Assembly: GCF_029948125.1 (NCBI RefSeq)
Contig: NZ_JASAMB010000016.1
Span: 124,001 to 188,000 of the forward strand
DNA length: 64,000 nucleotides
Source of the DNA: Catellatospora sp. KI3
GTDB lineage: Bacteria > Actinomycetota > Actinomycetes > Mycobacteriales > Micromonosporaceae
Direction: 5' to 3'
Shown: one piece after another, positions 13,690 to 23,000 of the stretch
How positions within the stretch are numbered: position 1 is the first letter of the stretch
Layout of the letters: the number at the start of each line of letters is the position of its first letter
Made by a program: the position numbers and the translations under genes
The notes under the pieces: generated by a model
What the model saw: the letters and a program-made list of their open reading frames with translations, nothing else
What the model was told of the DNA's origin: nothing
The model's database searches: none

Positions 13690-16344
13690 ATGCGCGACAC
13701 CCCGCGCTTCGTCGGCCGGAACCCGGAGCTGCAGGCCCTGCACCTCGCCTGGGCGGCAGCCCGACAGGGCCAGCCCAGGGTCGTCGCGATCGAGGGCGAA
13801 GCCGGAGTCGGCAAGACCGCGCTGCTGCGCCACTTCCTGACCACCGCCGGGCCGCGCGGGCGCCGCTGGGCCTCCGGCGACCCCGACGAGGCCACCCTGC
13901 CGTGGGCGATGCTCGGGCAGCTCGTCCCCGGGATCGAGGCGGCAGACGTCGCGTACGCCGGCCGGGCACTGGCCCGCGAACTCGACCGGGCCGGGGAGCT
14001 GCTGCTCGTCGTCGAGGACACGCAGTGGGTGGACGAGCCGTCGCTGACCGCGCTGCGGCTGGCCGTGCGTGCCATGGTGAGCGAGCCCGTCCTCGTGATC
14101 GTCACCAGCCAGCACGACGCGGGCTGGGCCGCCGACGACGGCTGGCGCCGGCTGATCGACGGCGAACGCGGGCAGCGGCTGGCGCTGCGGGGACTCGACG
14201 TGGCGGAGCTGACCAGGTTCGCGCTGGCCTGCGGGCATCCGGACCTGTCCCCGGCGGGCGCGGCCCGCCTGCACGAGCACACCGCCGGGCATCCGCTGCA
14301 TGCCCAGCACGTGCTGGACCGGGTGCCGCCGCACGTGCTCGCCCACGGCGACGGGCCGCTGCCCGCCCCGGCGGGCGTGTCGGCGGTGATCGCCGAACGG
14401 GTCGCCGTCCTCACCCCGGCCGCGCGGCGGCTCGTCGAGGCCGGTGCGGTGCTGGGTACGGAGTTCCCGCTGCACCGGGCCCGGGAGGTGTCCGGCGTCT
14501 CCCCGGCGGCGCCCGCGGTGGCCGAGGCGGTCGCGGCGCGCCTGCTCAGCGAGATCCCGGGGACCGGCGGGCGGGAACTCGCCTTCACCGCGACGTTGAC
14601 GCGGGCAGTGGTCTACCAGGCGCTGGACCCGCGAGAGCGCCGTGAGCTGCACCGGCGGGCGGCTGAGGTGGACCACGTCCGCGCGGTGGCCCACCTGATC
14701 GCGGGCGCGGACGGCCCGGACGAGCAGCTGGCGCAGCGGGTGGCCGCGCAGGCGGCGGTGCTCGCGGCCGAGGGGCGGGCCCAGCAGGCGGCGGCGTACC
14801 TGCGGCACAGCGCCGATCTCACCCCGCCGGGCCCGGCCCGCGCGCCGATCCTGTTCGCGGCGTGCGAGGCGCTGCTCGTGACCGGCGACCTGCGGGGTGC
14901 CGACGGGTACGCGGCTGAGATCCAGGCGTCGCCGCGCGGCCCGTGGCGCGACTATATTTGCGGATACCACGCGCTGGTCAGCGGTCGCACCGCCGAGGCC
15001 ACCCGACTGCTGACGCGGGCGCTGGCCGAGGCCCCGCCGGAGCTGACCGCCCGCGTCGCGGCCCAGCTGGCGATCATCGCCATCCTCGACACCGACTACG
15101 ACGCCATGGTCGGGCACGGGCAGGCGGCGCTGGCGGCGGCCCGCGAACCGGCGGTGGCCTCGTTCGCCTGGTTCGCCCGCGCGGTCGGGCTGACGCTCAG
15201 CGGCCAGGGGCAGCGTGCCCTGGCCGAGCTCCCGCCGGATCCGCCGGGGCTGGACGGGCTGGTGGCCCGGGGGATGGTCCGGCTGTGGACCGACGACCTC
15301 GACGGCGCGTACACGGACCTCAGCGGCGCGGTCGAACGGGCCGTACGCGGCGAGCCGCTGCGCGTCGGGCAGGCCCTGGCCTACCTCGGCGAGACGGAGT
15401 ACCGGCGCGGCAACCTGGCCGAGGCGGCGCTGCACACCGCGCTGGCGGTCGGCGACGCCGAGGCCAACGCCCGGGTCTGGGACTATTCGCTGGTCCATGC
15501 CCTGGCCACGTATCCGCTGGCCGCGCAGGGCGATCCGGGCGCGGTGCGGCACCTGGAGCAGGCGCGGGACTGGTCCCGGCGGATCGGCTCGCGCGCGGCG
15601 CTGACCTACGCGGCGCTGGCGCAGGCAGCCGTGTGCGACGCGGCCGGGGACACCGACGGGCTGCTGGCGGCCGCGACCGCGTTCGAGGAGGTCTACGACT
15701 GCCGCGAACCGGGGACCCACCTGTTCGGACCGCTGCTGGCCGACGCGCTGGCCCGCGCGGGGCAGGCGGTCTCGGCGCAGGAGGCCCTGGACAGGTTCAC
15801 CGCCCGGCCGGTCGCGCGGGTGTCGGCGCGGGCGGCGGTCGCCCGCGTACAGGCGATGATCTGCGCCGGGCGCGGCGACCTGGCGGAGGCGGCGGCGCAG
15901 TGTGCCGCCGCGCGATCGCTGGCCGAGGCGGCGGGGCTGCCGCTGGAGGCGGCGCGGGCCGCCGCGCTGGGCGCCGGATTCCTGGCCGCGGTCGGGCGCC
16001 GCGCCGCCGCCGAGCGGGCCTGGCGCTTCGCCCACGACCGCTACGCCGACCGGGGCGCGCACGCTTTCGCCGCCCGGGTAAGGGCCGACGCCGACGCGGC
16101 CGGGCTGCCCCTGACCGAGGGCGTGACCTGGCCCAACCTGACCCCGGCCGAGCGGGCCGTGGTCAACCTGGTCTGCGCGGGACTGTCCAACCGCGAGATC
16201 GCGGCCCGCCTGGTGCTCAGCCCCAAGACCGTCGAGACGCATCTGAGCAGCGCCTTCCGGCGCCTCGACGTGACCGGAAGGGCCGAGCTGCGCGCGCTGG
16301 CCGCGGCGACCCCAGGGTGGTCGGCGCCGAACTCCGGGGTCTGA
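13690..16344 (+). CDS. LuxR-family ATP-binding regulator (LAL type)
   Basis: An 884-residue large transcription activator. It begins with FVGRNPEL, a Walker A motif at 36-43 (GEAGVGKT) and a Walker B-like LLLVVEDTQWVDEPSL near residue 105-120, so it is a STAND-type ATPase. The middle is a long helical TPR-like array. The C-terminus (about 815-870) is a LuxR helix-turn-helix: LTPAERAVVNLVCAGLSNREIA and VETHLSSAFRRL. LAL proteins usually activate nearby metabolic or antibiotic genes on binding a ligand and ATP. Its target here is unknown; the secreted protein gene 41 bases downstream and the cluster beyond 17.5 kb are candidates. Confidence 0.93.
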   Translation: MRDTPRFVGRNPELQALHLAWAAARQGQPRVVAIEGEAGVGKTALLRHFLTTAGPRGRRWASGDPDEATLPWAMLGQLVPGIEAADVAYAGRALARELDRAGELLLVVEDTQWVDEPSLTALRLAVRAMVSEPVLVIVTSQHDAGWAADDGWRRLIDGERGQRLALRGLDVAELTRFALACGHPDLSPAGAARLHEHTAGHPLHAQHVLDRVPPHVLAHGDGPLPAPAGVSAVIAERVAVLTPAARRLVEAGAVLGTEFPLHRAREVSGVSPAAPAVAEAVAARLLSEIPGTGGRELAFTATLTRAVVYQALDPRERRELHRRAAEVDHVRAVAHLIAGADGPDEQLAQRVAAQAAVLAAEGRAQQAAAYLRHSADLTPPGPARAPILFAACEALLVTGDLRGADGYAAEIQASPRGPWRDYICGYHALVSGRTAEATRLLTRALAEAPPELTARVAAQLAIIAILDTDYDAMVGHGQAALAAAREPAVASFAWFARAVGLTLSGQGQRALAELPPDPPGLDGLVARGMVRLWTDDLDGAYTDLSGAVERAVRGEPLRVGQALAYLGETEYRRGNLAEAALHTALAVGDAEANARVWDYSLVHALATYPLAAQGDPGAVRHLEQARDWSRRIGSRAALTYAALAQAAVCDAAGDTDGLLAAATAFEEVYDCREPGTHLFGPLLADALARAGQAVSAQEALDRFTARPVARVSARAAVARVQAMICAGRGDLAEAAAQCAAARSLAEAAGLPLEAARAAALGAGFLAAVGRRAAAERAWRFAHDRYADRGAHAFAARVRADADAAGLPLTEGVTWPNLTPAERAVVNLVCAGLSNREIAARLVLSPKTVETHLSSAFRRLDVTGRAELRALAAATPGWSAPNSGV

Positions 16345-16372
16345 CCCTGAGGCACGCATCGGCTGCCGTCCC

Positions 16373-16378
16373 TACGCT
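16373..16378 (+). promoter_or_regulatory. Probable -10 box (TACGCT), leaderless gene
   Basis: TACGCT lies seven bases before the ATG at 16386, without any ribosome site. The sequence is identical to the box before the GH5 gene at 6353. Confidence 0.4.
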
Positions 16379-16385
16379 GCCGGGC

Positions 16386-17423
16386 ATGCATATCTCTGCC
16401 AGAGTACTGTCACCGCTGGTCGCCGCCGTGCTGGCGGCGGGCGCGGTCACGGTAACGCCCACTCCGGCGGCCGCCGGGCACCGGCCGGCGCCCACCAACG
16501 GATTCTCGCGGTCGGGTCCGTGGAACACGAAGCTGCCGCGCAACGTCGCGCTCGATCCGCGCTCGGCGCAGATCGTGCACAACATCCAGCTCGACAAGGA
16601 GAACAACTACGGCACCTGGGCCGTCAACACCGACACCTACTCCACGCCGATCTTCACCGTCGACCGGCGTACGCCGCGGACGCGGTGGACGTTCTCGGAC
16701 TGCCTCGGCATACCCGAGGCGGGACCGGTGATCGCCGACAGCCTCGCGGCGGTGCCGACCCCACCGGACCTGTTCGCCTCGCTGGGCACCGACGCCGCGA
16801 TCACCATCTACGAGCCCGACACCGACACCTACTGGGACTTCTGGCGGGCCGAGAAGGACGCGGCGGGCAACTGGTCCGCGTGCTGGGGCGGCAAGATCTC
16901 GCACTACTCGCGCAACCCCGGGATCTTCCCGAACCCACTCGGCGCGACCGCCACCGGGCTGCCGATGGGCGCGTTCACGATCCGCCTCGACGAGCTGCGG
17001 CGCGGCCGCATCGACCACGCGATCAACATCGCCACGGTACGGACCAAGGCGGGCTGCCACTCGTGGCCCGCGACCCGCGACGACGGCAACACCGTCGGCG
17101 AGGACCTGCCGTGTGAGGGGCAGCGGTTCCGGCTCGACCCGGACTTCGACGTGGACACGCTGCTCAGCCCGGCCGCACGCACCATCGCGCGGGCCATGCA
17201 GGAGTACGGCGTCATCATGACCGACAAGGCCGGGGCCGTGGTCACCTACGCCGAGGACCCGCGCATCGAGATGGCCGCCAACGGCGGGATCGACCCGTAC
17301 ACGCTGCTCATCGACCCGGACAACCTGGTGCCGGACGGCCTGGAGAAGTACTACCTGTTCTACGACCTGCCGCTGGAGCGGCTGCAGGCGCTGCCGCTGG
17401 ACTACGGCAAGCCCTGCCCGTGA
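16386..17423 (+). CDS. Secreted protein of unknown function
   Basis: A 345-residue exported protein with a signal peptide at residues 1-30 (VLSPLVAAVLAAGAVTVTPTPAAAG). The mature part has many aromatic residues and acidic patches (ITIYEPDTDTYWDFWRAEKD, ACWGGKISHYSRNPG) and four cysteines, two of which flank TKAGCHSW and EDLPCEGQ. It is reminiscent of secreted carbohydrate-active or beta-rich proteins, but I cannot place it in a family. The start codon follows a -10-like box directly. It ends at a hairpin that separates it from the convergent gene at 17537. Confidence 0.7.
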   Translation: MHISARVLSPLVAAVLAAGAVTVTPTPAAAGHRPAPTNGFSRSGPWNTKLPRNVALDPRSAQIVHNIQLDKENNYGTWAVNTDTYSTPIFTVDRRTPRTRWTFSDCLGIPEAGPVIADSLAAVPTPPDLFASLGTDAAITIYEPDTDTYWDFWRAEKDAAGNWSACWGGKISHYSRNPGIFPNPLGATATGLPMGAFTIRLDELRRGRIDHAINIATVRTKAGCHSWPATRDDGNTVGEDLPCEGQRFRLDPDFDVDTLLSPAARTIARAMQEYGVIMTDKAGAVVTYAEDPRIEMAANGGIDPYTLLIDPDNLVPDGLEKYYLFYDLPLERLQALPLDYGKPCP

Positions 17424-17460
17424 TCCGGTCGCCGGCGGCGCGTGATCAGTCCAGGTAGGC

Positions 17461-17497
17461 GCGGAGCCGCTCGGCCGGACCGGCCGGGCGGCTCCGC
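17461..17497. terminator. Hairpin between convergent genes
   Basis: Arms GCGGAGCCGC (17461-17470) and GCGGCTCCGC (17488-17497) pair perfectly, and the inner CGGCCGG/CCGGCCG bases extend the stem. It lies between the convergent genes ending at 17423 and 17537. Confidence 0.6.
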
Positions 17498-17536
17498 GAC
17501 CCGGCCGGACCGTCGGCGGCTCGCGCGTCGCGCGGT

Positions 17537-18160
17537 TCACATGACGGTGCCGGCGCGCGCCGCTCGGGCGTAGTCGCGCAGCTCCTGCGGCGCGTCGCGG
17601 TTGCGGGCCAGCCAGCGGTCCACTATCGCGGGGACGTGCTGCGGCACGTGGCGGTGGGCGTGGCCCAGCCCGTGCAGGGCGGCCCGCTGGCAGGGGACCG
17701 ACTCGAGTGCCAGCACGTCCTCCATGACGTCCAGCACGGTGTCCTCGGCCAGGTCGACGGGTGCGATCTCGAAGAACATGAAGCACACGTACTCCAGGTC
17801 CGACCGGCCCTCGACCTGCTCGACGAGGATCCGCGGGGCGAACACCTCGGCGAACAGCGTGGTGATCGCGCGCAGGCCGCGGGTGCGCAGCACCGTCGGC
17901 ACGTCCCTGCCGCCGAGCACGTGGATGTCGCCCCCGCCGACGAGTTGGACCAGACCCCGGCCGACCTGCTCGTCGCGGTAGCCGCCGAGCAGCGTGCCGG
18001 CCTGCCCGAACAGGTGCAGGATCCGTTCGGCGACGGCGACCGGGGTGTCGTGGTGGGCGTACCGCTCCAGCCACTCGGGCTCGGGTTCGTCCCACGGGGC
18101 GCCGCGTCGGTGGTACTCGTACTCGAACAGGTACGTCATCCAGGCGTCGAAACCGTCCAC
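17537..18160 (-). CDS. Conserved-looking protein of unknown function, divergent from thiosugar operon
   Basis: A 207-residue soluble protein with no membrane segment or signal peptide and no family I can name. It is helix-rich. It has an N-terminal aromatic/acidic stretch (WMTYLFEYEYHRRG, DEPEPEWLERY) and a C-terminal histidine-rich helix (ALHGLGHAHRHVPQHVPAIVDRWL) that recalls HEAT-like repeats. The start is taken as GTG 18160; an ATG at 18139 is the alternative. It is transcribed away from the ThiG-like gene with a 185-base gap between them, so it may share that control region and belong to the same system. Confidence 0.65.
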   Translation of the reverse strand: MDGFDAWMTYLFEYEYHRRGAPWDEPEPEWLERYAHHDTPVAVAERILHLFGQAGTLLGGYRDEQVGRGLVQLVGGGDIHVLGGRDVPTVLRTRGLRAITTLFAEVFAPRILVEQVEGRSDLEYVCFMFFEIAPVDLAEDTVLDVMEDVLALESVPCQRAALHGLGHAHRHVPQHVPAIVDRWLARNRDAPQELRDYARAARAGTVM

Positions 18161-18285
18161 GGATGTCGATTGAACTGCGCGGACCCGGGTCTGTCGAGGC
18201 GATTGCGCCCGGTTGGGCCCGCGGCTGGGCCGCCCCGATTCTGTCCCAGACGCCGGAATCGGGCCCTACGGAGCAATTTGGAAGA

Positions 18286-18301
18286 CGTCGCGGGCGCGAC
18301 G
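18286..18301. promoter_or_regulatory. Palindrome upstream of the thiosugar operon
   Basis: GTCGCG and CGCGAC arms around a GG centre (18287-18300), extended by one C and one G, form a 16-base palindrome 45-60 bases before the ATG at 18346. A second inverted repeat, CCCGATTC (18234-18241) with GAATCGGG (18256-18263), lies further up. The stretch after the palindrome (18306-18330) is unusually AT-rich for this genome. These may be an operator and promoter for the divergent pair; no regulator is identified. Confidence 0.35.
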
Positions 18302-18345
18302 GGCATGAAGAATTCATTAAAAGATTTCACGAGAGGTGGCGATAA

Positions 18346-19131
18346 ATGTCTGTGACCGCGCTGGAGTCCTCCGGTGTCCAGGAACCCTGGCTCAACCTCG
18401 GTGGGTACGAGCTGACCTCGCGGCTGCTGGTCGGCATCGAGCAGTACACGTCACCGAGCCTGGTGCGGCAGGTGCTGGAGGCGAGCGGTTCGCAGATCTT
18501 CATCACGACCGTCGACCCCGACAACAACCGGCCCAGCCTGCTGCTGTCCGATCTGGAGGACGAGCTGCCGCTGGAGCGCTACCTGTGGATCGGGACCACG
18601 TCGTTCGCCCGGTCGGGGGCCAGCGCCCTGCACACCGCGCACATCCTGCGCGACTCGTACGGCATCGACATCCTGAAGCTCGACGTCCGCGACGACGGCA
18701 ACCGCCCGGACAACAAGACCACCATCGAGATCGCCGAGGTGCTGCGCGCCGAGGGGTACAGCGTGCTGCCGTTCATCCTGCCGGACCTGGACGACGCCCG
18801 GGCGCTGCAGGACCTCGGCTGCTCGGCGCTGCGGATCATGGCCGCCCCGGTGGCGTCCGGCCGGGGCATCCCGGAGCCGCGCCGCATCCGCGAGATCATC
18901 GACGGGGTCGACCTGCCGGTGATCGTCGAGGGCGGACTCGGCACCGCGCGGCACGTCACGCTCGCCATGGAGATGGGCGCGGCCGGGGTGCTGGTCAACA
19001 CCGCCCTGGTCGACGCGAAGGAGCCGCTGCTGATGGCCGCCGCGATGCGCGCGGCCGTCGAGGCGGGCCGCCTGGCGCACCTCGCGGTCGCGATGCCCGG
19101 CGACGAGGACTCGGTCGGGGGTGACCGGTGA
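18346..19131 (+). CDS. ThiG-family synthase, probably thiosugar-forming (BexX-like)
   Basis: A 261-residue TIM-barrel protein of the ThiG family. ThiG makes the thiazole of thiamin from deoxyxylulose phosphate and a sulfur-carrier thiocarboxylate; its homologue BexX instead adds sulfur to a sugar phosphate. The Schiff-base lysine is present as K111 (DILKLDV). The phosphate-binding end PVIVEGGLGTARH and GVLVNTALVDAKEP is conserved. Two acidic positions differ from thiamin ThiG: KLEV reads KLDV (D113), and VDAG reads VEGG (E195). No ThiS, ThiO or ThiF gene is nearby; the next gene is a CysO-like carrier and the rest are glucan and trehalose enzymes. I therefore favour thiosugar synthesis over thiamin. 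ATG 18346 follows a GAGAGGTGG ribosome site. It overlaps the next gene by four bases. Confidence 0.85.
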   Translation: MSVTALESSGVQEPWLNLGGYELTSRLLVGIEQYTSPSLVRQVLEASGSQIFITTVDPDNNRPSLLLSDLEDELPLERYLWIGTTSFARSGASALHTAHILRDSYGIDILKLDVRDDGNRPDNKTTIEIAEVLRAEGYSVLPFILPDLDDARALQDLGCSALRIMAAPVASGRGIPEPRRIREIIDGVDLPVIVEGGLGTARHVTLAMEMGAAGVLVNTALVDAKEPLLMAAAMRAAVEAGRLAHLAVAMPGDEDSVGGDR

Positions 19132-19406
19132 TGGAGGTCCTGGTCGAGATCCCGACGGTGTTCCTGTCCCACACCAACGGCTCCAAGCGGGTCACCGCGT
19201 ACGGCGGCACGGTCGCCGAGGTGCTGGCCGACCTCGACTCGCGGCACCGGGGCATCCGGTCGCGGGTGGTCAACGCCGACGGCACCCTGAAGCGGTTCGT
19301 CAACGTGTACGTCAACGAGAAGGACGTCCGCGCCGCGGACTCGCTCGACACCCAGGTCGCCGACGGCGACTCCATCCTCATCCTGCCCGCGGTCGCGGGC
19401 GGGTGA
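19128..19406 (+). CDS. CysO/MoaD-family sulfur-carrier protein
   Basis: A 92-residue ubiquitin-like sulfur carrier ending in the required Gly-Gly (LPAVAGG). The sequence VEIPTVFLSHTNGSKRV, FVNVYVNEKDVR and DGDSILILPAVAGG closely follows CysO, the cysteine-synthesis carrier of mycobacteria. The C-terminal glycine would be adenylated and converted to a thiocarboxylate by a MoeZ-type enzyme, which is not encoded here. The usual partners of CysO, the Mec peptidase and CysM, are also absent. Placement between the ThiG-like and phosphatase genes suggests it is the dedicated sulfur donor for the ThiG-like enzyme. GTG 19128 gives a GTGA overlap; ATG 19131 is equally possible. Confidence 0.92.
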   Translation: MMEVLVEIPTVFLSHTNGSKRVTAYGGTVAEVLADLDSRHRGIRSRVVNADGTLKRFVNVYVNEKDVRAADSLDTQVADGDSILILPAVAGG

Positions 19407-20103
19407 GCGCACCGCTGTTCGACAGCGCCCTGTTCGACCTGGACGGGGTGCTGATCGACACGCAGGACGCGATCGTCGCGCTCTGGCGCGACCTGGCCGC
19501 CGGCCACGGATTCGAGCTGAGCGGGCACGACGTCGACAGCCACGTGCTGGGCTGCTCGCCGGAGCACACGGTGCGCGCGGTCTTCGGCGGCCTGGACGAC
19601 GGCGGCCGGGAGCGGGTGCTGGCCGCGGTCCGCGCCGCCGAGCCGGAGCTGGCGTTCAAGCCGGTGGCCGGGGCCGCCGAGCTGGTCACCGCGCTGCGCG
19701 CGGCCGGGGTGCGGCTGGGCCTGGTGACGGGCGCCTCGGCGTACCGGGCCGGGCGGGTGCTGGCCGAGCTGGGCGTGCGGGACGCGTTCGGGGCGTGGGT
19801 GACCTGGGGCGAGGTCGAGCACGGCAAGCCCGCCCCCGACTGCTACGAGCTGGGCGCGCGCCGGCTGGGCTGCGTACCGGCGCGGTGCCTGGTGTTCGAG
19901 GACGCGCCCAGCGGGGTGACCGCGGCGGTGAGCGCGGGCGCGGTGTGCGTCGGCGTCGGCGCCGATCCGCGCCTGGCCGCCAGCGGCGCGGTCTGGACGG
20001 TGCCCGACCTGGCCGCGGTCGGCACCCGGCCGGGCGATCAGGGCGTGGTCCTGGCGCTGTCGGCGGTGCCGGTGGCCGTGCTGCGCCGCGAAGGAGCGGG
20101 GGC

Positions 20104-20107
<4 letters not shown>
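19403..20107 (+). CDS. HAD-superfamily sugar phosphatase / beta-phosphoglucomutase-like
   Basis: A 234-residue haloacid dehalogenase-type enzyme with a C1 cap. Motif I is FDLDGVLID (nucleophile D12, acid D14), motif II is LVTGAS, motif III lysine is in EHGKPAPD and motif IV is VFEDAPSG. These features fit sugar-phosphate phosphatases or beta-phosphoglucomutase; sequence alone does not separate them. In this operon the sensible role is removing phosphate from the thiosugar phosphate, so that a glucan transferase can use it as an acceptor. The GTG at 19403 overlaps the carrier gene's stop by four bases. Confidence 0.9.
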
Positions 20108-21497
<1,390 letters not shown>

Positions 21498-21501
<4 letters not shown>

Positions 21502-23000
21502 GTCTGGTCCGACGCAGCGGCATCCTGCTGCACCCCAGTTCGCTGCCCGGCCGCTACGGCATCGGCGAGTTCGGCCCGGCCGCCGCCGAGTGGCTGGAGT
21601 TCCTGGCCGGGGCCGAGCAGTCGGTATGGCAGATGCTGCCGCTCAACCCGGTCGACGGCGACGGGTGCCCGTACCAGTCGTACGCGACGATGGCCGGGAA
21701 CACGCTGTTCGTCAGCGTGGACCGGCTGCTGGACGCCGGGCTGCTCGACCGGTCCGACCTGGCCGACCTGCCGTCGCTGCCCGGCGGCGCGGTGGACTAT
21801 CCGGCGGCGGCGCAGGTCAAGGACAAGCTGCTCGCGCGGGCGTTCGCGAACTTCACCCCGACCGCCGACAGCGAGCGGTTCGTACGCGAGCAGAGCTGGT
21901 GGCTGGACGACTACGCCCACTACATGGCGCTGCGGCGCCGGTACGGCTGGGCCTGGACGCAGTGGCCGCAGCCGCTGGCCCGCCGCGACCCCGGCGCGCT
22001 GGCCCGCTCGGCCGAGGAGCTGGCCCGCGAGCTCGACTACCACCGGTTCACCCAGTACCTGTTCGGCAGCCACTACGCGGCGCTGCGGGAGCAGGCCCGG
22101 ACGCTGGGCATCGAGATCCTGGGCGACGTCGCCATGTTCGTCGGCACGCACAGCGCCGACGTGTGGGCCCGGCCGGACCTGTTCCAGCTCGACGCCGCCG
22201 GTCGGCCCACCTTCGTGGCCGGCTTCCCGCCGGACGAGTTCAGCCGCGACGGCCAGGTCTGGGGCAACGCCCTGTACCGCTGGGACGCGATGGCGGCCGA
22301 GGACCACCGGTGGTGGATCGACCGGGTACGCCGGATGGGGGACCTGTTCGACATCGTGCGGCTGGACCACTTCCGCGGCTTCCACCGCTACTGGGCGGTG
22401 CCCGTGCCCGGCGACGCCACCCAGGGCCACTGGCAGGACGGTCCGGGCGGCGACCTGTTCACGGCGATCCGCAAGGAGCTCGCCGACATCGACATGATCG
22501 CCGAGGACCTCGGCCCGCCGTCGCAGGACGTGCAGCGGATGCGCATCGACGCGGGCATCCCCGGCATGCGGCTGCTGCAGTTCGCCTTCTCCGGCGACGA
22601 GAACCAGCACCTGCCGCACCACTACCCGGCCGACTGCGTCGCCTACACCGGCACCCACGACAACGACACCACCACCGGCTGGTGGGACACGGCCACCGCC
22701 GACGAGCGCGACCGGGTGGAGCTGTACCTGGGCGGGGTCGGCGACGGCATCTGCTGGTCGTCCGCGCGGGCGATCTTCGGCTCGGTGGCGTACCTGGCGG
22801 TGCTGCCCATGCAGGACGTGCTGCAGCTGGGCAGCGAGGCCCGGCTGAACACCCCCGGCCGGGCCGCCGGGAACTGGCAGTGGCGGCTGGACGAGCGGTC
22901 GCTCACGCCCGGGGTCGAGTTCCGGCTGCGCCGCCTGACCGAGGTGTACGGCCGCGACCGGCTGGCCACGCAGCGGCGGGCGCGGGGGTTCACCGGCTGA
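21498..23000 (+). CDS. malQ: 4-alpha-glucanotransferase (GH77, MalQ)
   Basis: A 500-residue disproportionating enzyme of the short amylomaltase type. It starts RRSGILLHPSSLPGRYGIGEFG, as usual for GH77. Catalytic residues line up with Thermus amylomaltase: nucleophile D290 (RLDHFRGF), acid/base E336 (IAEDLG) and D388 (GTHDNDTT). MalQ moves maltosyl chains from one glucan to a glucose or glucan acceptor. That is the property needed to attach a free thiosugar at the reducing end of a glucan. The start is TTG 21498, in a TTGA overlap with glgA, with GAGAAGGGG upstream; no ATG or GTG fits the family N-terminus. Confidence 0.95.

Noticed and set aside
11302-16359. A very long open frame on the minus strand across the mannanase, lepB and LAL genes
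   Set aside because: It runs antisense to well-supported genes, is rich in Arg, Gly and Pro as expected for GC-rich antisense frames, and has no domain signature.
18346-19406. Thiamin biosynthesis (thiG plus thiS)
   Set aside because: The carrier is CysO-like rather than ThiS-like, no other thi gene is present, the acids near the active lysine differ, and all following genes act on glucans or trehalose.
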